From 62-47 sp049647485 (GTDB taxonomy: Bacteria > Pseudomonadota > Alphaproteobacteria > Rhizobiales > Xanthobacteraceae), in assembly GCA_049647485.1 (NCBI GenBank), contig JBARXT010000060.1, forward strand, positions 1 through 10,692: a stretch of DNA of 10,692 nucleotides, in the 5' to 3' direction. Position numbers and translations under genes: made by a program. This document shows positions 6,745-10,692 of this stretch, piece by piece (position 1 is the first letter of the stretch; every line of letters begins with the position of its first letter). The notes beneath the pieces were generated by a model. The model made no database searches, had not been told where the DNA came from, and saw nothing but the letters and a program-made list of their open reading frames with translations.

Positions 6745-7584
6745 GTGCCGACCACAGGCAATTATTTCCATCTTCACATGGTGTCGGATTCGACCGGCGA
6801 AACACTGATCACGGTGGCGCGTGCCGTCGCCGCGCAATATGCCAACGTGACGCCGGTGGAGCATGTCTACCCGCTGGTGCGGAGCCAGAAGCAACTCGAC
6901 CGTGTCCTGACGGAAATCGAAGAGGCGCCGGGAATCGTCCTCTTCACGCTGCTGGAGAAAGATCTGGTCGACCGGCTCGAGGACAAGTGCAAGGAGATCA
7001 ATATTCCGAGCCTGTCGATCATCGGCCCGGTGATGCAACTGTTTCACGCCTATCTCGGCGCCACCACTACCGGCCGGGTCGGCGCGCAGCACACGCTGAA
7101 CGCGGATTATTTCAAGCGGATCGATGCGCTGAACTACACCATGATGCATGACGACGGCCAACACGTCGAAGGGCTGGAGGAGGCGGACGTGGTGCTGGTC
7201 GGCGTGTCGCGCACGTCGAAAACGCCGACGTCGATCTATCTTGCCAATCGTGGCATCCGCACCGCGAACGTGCCGCTGGTGCCCGGCGTTCCGATTCCGC
7301 CGCAACTGGAAGGACTGAAGAAGCCGCTGGTGGTCAGCCTTCATGCGACGCCCGAACGGCTGATCCAGATCCGGCAGAACCGACTGCTTAGCATCGGCGC
7401 GCATTCCGCCAACGATATCTACACCGACAAGCAATCGGTGACGGACGAAGTCGCCGCCGCGCGCCGGCTCAGCGCCAAGCATGGCTGGGCCTTGCTGGAC
7501 GTCACGCGGCGATCGATCGAGGAAACCGCCGCCGCCGTCATCAAGCTTTACGCCGACCGGCAGCGGCAGCGAGTGCCGGAATGA
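6745..7584 (+). CDS. ppsR: PPDK regulatory protein (PPSR, DUF299 family)
   Basis: This 279-residue protein belongs to the family of bifunctional kinase/pyrophosphorylases that switch pyruvate phosphate dikinase or PEP synthetase off by ADP-dependent threonine phosphorylation and on again by Pi-dependent removal. Family marks are F-H-L-H-M-V-S-D-S-T-G-E-T (8-20) and the P-loop-like G-V-S-R-T-S-K-T followed by P-T-S-I-Y-L-A (153-167). The length is usual for the family. Which target enzyme it serves cannot be read from this window; alphaproteobacteria more often have PPDK. The start is GTG at 6745, with GGA 8 bases before it and the family N-terminus right after. Its stop overlaps the maf start in ATGA, so the two are probably translationally coupled. 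It is the first gene of the rightward run from the origin candidate, the position of Caulobacter gene 1. Confidence 0.93.
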   Translation: MPTTGNYFHLHMVSDSTGETLITVARAVAAQYANVTPVEHVYPLVRSQKQLDRVLTEIEEAPGIVLFTLLEKDLVDRLEDKCKEINIPSLSIIGPVMQLFHAYLGATTTGRVGAQHTLNADYFKRIDALNYTMMHDDGQHVEGLEEADVVLVGVSRTSKTPTSIYLANRGIRTANVPLVPGVPIPPQLEGLKKPLVVSLHATPERLIQIRQNRLLSIGAHSANDIYTDKQSVTDEVAAARRLSAKHGWALLDVTRRSIEETAAAVIKLYADRQRQRVPE

Positions 7585-8204
7585 CGGGTGCGGGAACGAT
7601 GCTGGCGCAGGGTCAGCCGCCGCTGATTCTGGCGTCGCAAAGCCGCGCCCGGCAGGCGGTTCTTGCCGGCGCCGGCATTGTTTTCGAGGTGATACCGGCT
7701 GAACTCAACGAACGTGCCGTCGAAATGGAATCGGGACTGACGTCGCCGCAAGAGGTGGCGGATTGTCTGGCGCGCGCGAAAGCATCCGCGGTGTCGGCGC
7801 TGTATCCCGGCCGTTACGTGATCGGCGCGGACCAGACGCTGGCATTGGGTGCGCAGCGTTTCAGTAAGCCGGCGGACCACGCCGCGGCCGCCGAACAGAT
7901 CGCGGAGCTTGCCGGAAACACGCACGAACTGCATGCCGCGGTTGCGGTCGTCCTCGACCGACAGGTGCTGTTCTCCCACGTCAGCACCGCGCGGATGACG
8001 ATGCGACCATTGAGCCGCGACACTATCGACACTTATCTCGCCCAGGCTGGCGATGCGGTGTGGGGGAGCGTCGGCGCCTACCAGCTCGAAGGGCTCGGCG
8101 TCCATCTGTTCGAGCGGATCGAAGGTGACTATTTCACGATTCTGGGGATGCCGTTGCTGCCGCTATTGGCATTCTTGCGAAGTCAGGATTGCCTTCGTTT
8201 TTAG
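7581..8204 (+). CDS. maf: Maf-family nucleoside triphosphate pyrophosphatase
   Basis: This 207-residue protein is of the Maf/YhdE/YceF family, which hydrolyses non-canonical or ordinary (d)NTPs to NMP and pyrophosphate and is thought to clean the nucleotide pool. The first motif is L-I-L-A-S-Q-S-R-A-R (15-24), where many Mafs have S-P-R-R. The likely catalytic aspartate is Asp84 in I-G-A-D-Q-T-L, and Lys96 in F-S-K-P matches the conserved lysine. The C-terminal G-S-V-G-A-Y-Q-L-E-G-L-G (162-173) and G-D-Y-F-T-I-L-G-M-P (182-191) are typical. G-A-D-Q marks the alphaproteobacterial subgroup next to ppsR; its exact substrate is unknown. The ATG overlaps the ppsR stop (ATGA). An in-frame ATG at residue 7 is an alternative. 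Confidence 0.92.
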   Translation: MTGAGTMLAQGQPPLILASQSRARQAVLAGAGIVFEVIPAELNERAVEMESGLTSPQEVADCLARAKASAVSALYPGRYVIGADQTLALGAQRFSKPADHAAAAEQIAELAGNTHELHAAVAVVLDRQVLFSHVSTARMTMRPLSRDTIDTYLAQAGDAVWGSVGAYQLEGLGVHLFERIEGDYFTILGMPLLPLLAFLRSQDCLRF

Positions 8205-8214
8205 GAGCATATCG

Positions 8215-8814
8215 ATGCGAATACTGGGGCTGACCGGCTCGATCGGCATGGGAAAATCCACCACGGCAAAGATGTTCGCCGAGGCGGGGGTGCCGGTCTA
8301 CGACGCCGATGCCACGGTGCATCGTCTCTACGAGGGTGAGGCGGCCGCGGCGATCGAGGCCGCTTTTCCGGGAACGACAGTGAATGGGAAAGTCGATCGC
8401 GCGTTATTGTCGCCGCGCGTGGTGCACGATGCCGAGGCGATGAAGCAGCTGGAAAGCATCGTACATCCGATGCTGCGCGCACATCATCAGCAATTCCTTG
8501 ACGACGCCGAGAAGTCCGGCGCGTCTGTGGCTGTGGTGGATGTTCCGCTGTTGTATGAAACCGGCGGCGAAAATCGCGTCGATGCCGTGGTGGTGGTGAC
8601 CACGGCGCCTGACGTGCAGCGCGAGCGCATTCTGGCGCGCGACGGCATGACGCCGGAGAAGCTGGACGCGATCCTCGCCAAGCAATTGCCGGATGCCGAG
8701 AAACGCCGGCGCGCCGATTTTATCGTGGATACGTCCCACGGACTTGATCCGGTGCGCATCCGTGTCCGCGAAATCCTCGACGAGGTTGCTAAACTGCCGC
8801 GGCGGCGAGCCTGA
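8215..8814 (+). CDS. coaE: Dephospho-CoA kinase
   Basis: This 199-residue cytosolic P-loop kinase phosphorylates the 3'-hydroxyl of the ribose of dephospho-CoA, the last step of coenzyme A synthesis. The P-loop is G-S-I-G-M-G-K-S at 8-15. It is followed by V-Y-D-A-D (28-32), the substrate-binding aspartates, and later by V-D-V-P-L-L-Y-E (105-112), all family hallmarks. The length is normal. A strong AGGAG (8203-8207) lies 7 bases before the ATG and overlaps the maf stop codon, which fits co-translation in one operon. In many alphaproteobacteria aroE lies between maf and coaE; here only 10 bp separate them. Confidence 0.95.
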   Translation: MRILGLTGSIGMGKSTTAKMFAEAGVPVYDADATVHRLYEGEAAAAIEAAFPGTTVNGKVDRALLSPRVVHDAEAMKQLESIVHPMLRAHHQQFLDDAEKSGASVAVVDVPLLYETGGENRVDAVVVVTTAPDVQRERILARDGMTPEKLDAILAKQLPDAEKRRRADFIVDTSHGLDPVRIRVREILDEVAKLPRRRA

Positions 8815-8855
8815 TTCGCCGTCCCACGTTTGATTTAGAGCGGACTTGGAGAGTC

Positions 8856-9557
8856 ATGCGCGAAATCGTTCTCGATACTGAAACCACCGGCCTCGATCCG
8901 CTGCGTGGCGATCGGTTGGTGGAAATCGGCTGCGTTGAAATCTTCAACCGGATGCCGACCGGGCAGGTCTATCACTGCTACATCAATCCCGAGCGCGACA
9001 TGCCCGAGGAGGCGTTCGCGGTGCATGGCCTGTCGACTGATTTTCTTGCGGGACATCCGAAATTCGCGGACGTTGTCGATGCGTTTCTTGAATTCATTGG
9101 CGACGCGCCGCTGGTGATTCACAACGCATCGTTCGATATCGGGTTCATCAATGCCGAACTCGGCCGGATGTCCCGCACCGCGATTCCGCGCGACCGGCTG
9201 GTCGATACGCTGCTACTGGCGCGCCGCAAGCATCCCGGCGTGTCCAATCGGCTGGACGATTTATGTTCGCGATATGCGATCGACAACTCCCACCGCACCA
9301 AGCACGGCGCGCTGCTCGACGCGGAACTGCTGGCCGAGGTCTATATCGATCTGATCGGCGCGCGGCAGTCGCAACTGATCCTGACCGAAACCGGCGCGTC
9401 ACGCGGTCATGGCGTCAGCGATGCGCCGCGCCGTCAGCGGCCGGTGCCGCTTGCCCCGCGCCTCACCGAGGACGAGCGCGCCGCGCACCGGACGTTTGTC
9501 GCCACGCTCAGCGACAAGCCGATCTGGCATGAATACGCCGACAGCGCGCCGGAATAG
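8856..9557 (+). CDS. dnaQ: DNA polymerase III epsilon subunit (3'-5' exonuclease)
   Basis: This 233-residue protein is the proofreading subunit of the replicative polymerase, bound to the alpha and theta-like parts of the core. The DEDDh exonuclease motifs are complete: Exo I with Asp7 and Glu9 (D-T-E-T-T-G), Exo II with Asp94 (H-N-A-S-F-D-I-G-F), and Exo III with His150 and Asp155 (H-G-A-L-L-D-A-E). After the catalytic domain (to about 170) comes a proline/arginine-rich linker (about 180-203) and a short C-terminal segment that probably contacts DnaE. GGAG at 8848-8851 lies only 4 bases before the ATG; the family start M-R-E-I-V-L-D-T-E supports it. It follows coaE after 41 bp and ends the rightward run, with a terminator hairpin beyond. 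Placement beside the origin gives it high gene dosage. Confidence 0.95.
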   Translation: MREIVLDTETTGLDPLRGDRLVEIGCVEIFNRMPTGQVYHCYINPERDMPEEAFAVHGLSTDFLAGHPKFADVVDAFLEFIGDAPLVIHNASFDIGFINAELGRMSRTAIPRDRLVDTLLLARRKHPGVSNRLDDLCSRYAIDNSHRTKHGALLDAELLAEVYIDLIGARQSQLILTETGASRGHGVSDAPRRQRPVPLAPRLTEDERAAHRTFVATLSDKPIWHEYADSAPE

Positions 9558-9614
9558 CGCTGTGCCTGTAGCGGCTGCGTGAAAAGACGCCGCGAATAAA
9601 AACCCAAAACAAAA

Positions 9615-9650
9615 ACCCAAGGCCCCTCACCGCTGCGAAGGACCTTGGGT
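9615..9650 (-). terminator. Intrinsic terminator of secB, perhaps bidirectional
   Basis: ACCCAAGG (9615-9622) and CCTTGGGT (9643-9650) form a perfect 8-bp stem with a 20-base loop. On the minus strand the stem is followed by a long T-rich run (the complement of the A-rich 9597-9614), a classic intrinsic terminator for secB. Plus-strand transcripts from dnaQ meet the same stem but only a weak T-run behind it. Confidence 0.85.
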
Positions 9651-9677
9651 CATTTCGTGAAAAGAAATGGCGTCAGG

Positions 9678-10154
9678 TCAGCTCGGCTTGATCTGCTCGG
9701 CCTGGCGTTCCATGTTCTGCCGGTACAGACCGACGAAATCAACCGGATCGAGCATCAGCGGCGGGAAGCCGCCGTCGCGCACCGCCGTGGCGATGATCTC
9801 GCGCGCGAACGGGAATAACAGCCGGGGGCATTCGATCATCACCAGCGGATGCAGGTTTTCCTGCGGCACGTTCTGGATCCGGAACACGCCGGCATAGGCG
9901 AGTTCGAAATTGAACATTACCGTGCCCTGGTTATCGGCCTTGCCCTCGATCGACAGTACGACCTCGAACTCGTTCTCGGCGATATTGTTGGCCCCGACGT
10001 TGATCTGAATATTGATCGAGGGCTGCTGCTGTTGCGGGCCCAGCGATTTCGGCGCGTTGGGGTTCTCGAACGACAGGTCCTTGGTGTATTGCGCGAGCAC
10101 GTTGAGCTGCGGGGGAGGCGCCGCCTCGGGAGGGGTACCGTTGCCGTTCGCCAT
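9678..10154 (-). CDS. secB: Protein-export chaperone SecB
   Basis: This 158-residue cytosolic homotetrameric chaperone holds preproteins unfolded and hands them to SecA for export. The N-terminal part (1-20) is a Gly/Pro/Ala-rich tail common in alphaproteobacteria. The core begins at about Q-Y-T-K-D-L-S-F-E-N-P (22-32) and includes the beta-strands around I-N-I-Q-I-N-V and F-E-V-V-L-S-I. The E-C-P-R-L-L-F-P-F-A-R stretch and the P-P-L-M-L-D-P-V-D-F segment are conserved across the family. AGGAGA (10162-10167) lies 7 bases before the ATG at 10154, so the 35-codon open extension upstream is not used. It is convergent with dnaQ, the order seen next to alphaproteobacterial origins. It is transcribed towards the origin candidate. 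Confidence 0.96.
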   Translation of the reverse strand: MANGNGTPPEAAPPPQLNVLAQYTKDLSFENPNAPKSLGPQQQQPSINIQINVGANNIAENEFEVVLSIEGKADNQGTVMFNFELAYAGVFRIQNVPQENLHPLVMIECPRLLFPFAREIIATAVRDGGFPPLMLDPVDFVGLYRQNMERQAEQIKPS

Positions 10155-10604
10155 AACAAATTCTCCTGAAGCATCTGGCCAGACTGGAACCGTTTGGCGG
10201 CAGGTTCGCTCCCAAGCGGCCGACGAGGGCAAATTGCCGCGTCGGCGTGTGGCTATCATAGCCCTGCCATGCTCGACAAGCAGAGGTTCGGCACGACCAC
10301 GGCCGCGCTGTCCAGATGGTCCTGAATTTGGCGGCGAATAGCCGCTTAGGGGCGGATATCGGTTTCCTCTTTGCCCTGAAAAGCGCTACAATTTCATGAG
10401 CCGGATCAGCGTCAAAGGGATGCAGGGTCAATTGCGCGACCCTCGGTCCCGGAGGAACGATCTCCGCGCCAAAAAGTGCCATTGGCTCGGTGCGCTCCGG
10501 TCCCTACATGAAGGGGGCGGACCCCGGCGGCTTGTTGCACTGTGACGTTACTCCGCACCCGCCACCAGGGCGCGCGATCAGACCGATTGGAAAGCGAACA
10601 CGAC
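10155..10604. other. 450-bp gene-free secB-timA interval
   Basis: No credible gene is seen. The open frames here are arginine-rich and unlike known proteins. It must hold the divergent promoters of secB and the Tim44-like gene. Short inverted repeats occur, such as AGGGTC/GACCCT at 10424-10429 and 10438-10443 (8-base loop), but none has a T-run. The interval is larger than the other non-origin gaps right of 6744. Confidence 0.6.
10255..10283 (-). promoter_or_regulatory. Possible secB promoter
   Basis: On the minus strand TATGAT (10255-10260) matches the -10 consensus at 5/6. The -35 element 17 bases upstream is poor (CTGCTT, 10278-10283); a CTTGTC at 10275-10280 is closer than usual. It would place the transcript start about 95 bases before the secB start. 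Confidence 0.3.
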
Positions 10605-10692
10605 GTGGATATTTACACCATCATCTTTCTGGCGTTGGCGGTATTTATTTTCCTGCGTCTGCGCAATGTGCTTGGACAGCGGACCGGGAGCG
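10605..10692 (+). CDS. Tim44/TimA-family membrane protein, N-terminal fragment
   Basis: A GTG start followed by 28 more codons runs off the right edge. The visible part (M-D-I-Y-T-I-I-F-L-A-L-A-V-F-I-F-L-R-L-R-N-V-L-G-Q-R-T-G) is a single N-terminal membrane helix (about 4-18) followed by the L-R-x-V-L-G-Q-R-T-G stretch. That is the usual opening of bacterial Tim44-domain proteins near secB in alphaproteobacteria. The missing C-terminal part should carry the Tim44-like domain. These proteins are thought to act as adaptors at the inner membrane; their exact partner is not well settled. GGAAAG at 10589-10594 lies about 10 bases before the GTG. Confidence 0.75.
   Translation, partial: MDIYTIIFLALAVFIFLRLRNVLGQRTGS

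Noticed and set aside
10396..10545. A 49-codon plus-strand ORF upstream of the Tim44-like gene
   Set aside because: Very rich in Arg and Gly, with no hydrophobic pattern, no ribosome binding site and no recognisable feature.

Overview
The window looks like a piece of the main chromosome of an alphaproteobacterium of order Hyphomicrobiales. It most resembles Nitrobacteraceae (the Bradyrhizobium, Rhodopseudomonas, Afipia and Nitrobacter group). This rests on recognised protein sequences, GC-rich third codon positions and gene order, not on a database search. All named genes are housekeeping genes. No mobile element, CRISPR array, tRNA or rRNA was seen.

Layout, left to right. At 1-24 lies the probable first few codons of mnmG (minus strand, leaving the window). 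A gene-free stretch at 25-506 carries two perfect 16-bp parS sites, the ParB binding and loading sites used in chromosome segregation. mnmE (tRNA modification GTPase) is on the minus strand at 507-1907. Divergent from it, on the plus strand, is a 675-residue DUF255 / YyaL-type thioredoxin-fold protein (1983-4010). A short minus-strand ORF, probably a 52-residue one-helix membrane protein, sits at 4023-4181. Then come rho with a terminator-like hairpin behind it and a long C-rich leader in front, and hemJ, both on the minus strand.

The 483-bp stretch 6262-6744 between hemJ and ppsR is the best candidate for the chromosomal replication origin. In Caulobacter and Rickettsia the origin lies directly upstream of this same ppsR-maf-...-coaE-dnaQ cluster. 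Here the stretch has an AT-rich segment, one 8/9 DnaA box with several weaker ones, and genes pointing away on both sides. The parS pair lies about 6 kb from it, a spacing like that of Caulobacter.

Right of the origin candidate is a plus-strand operon-like run: ppsR (PPDK regulatory protein), maf (nucleotide pyrophosphatase), coaE (last step of CoA synthesis) and dnaQ (epsilon-type proofreading exonuclease). secB (export chaperone) is convergent with it, with a strong terminator hairpin between. After a 450-bp gap the window ends in the first 29 codons of a Tim44/TimA-type membrane protein.

The most notable points are the origin/parS arrangement, the unlisted small membrane protein behind rho, the rut-like rho leader, and the absence of aroE and hemE from places where related genomes often carry them.
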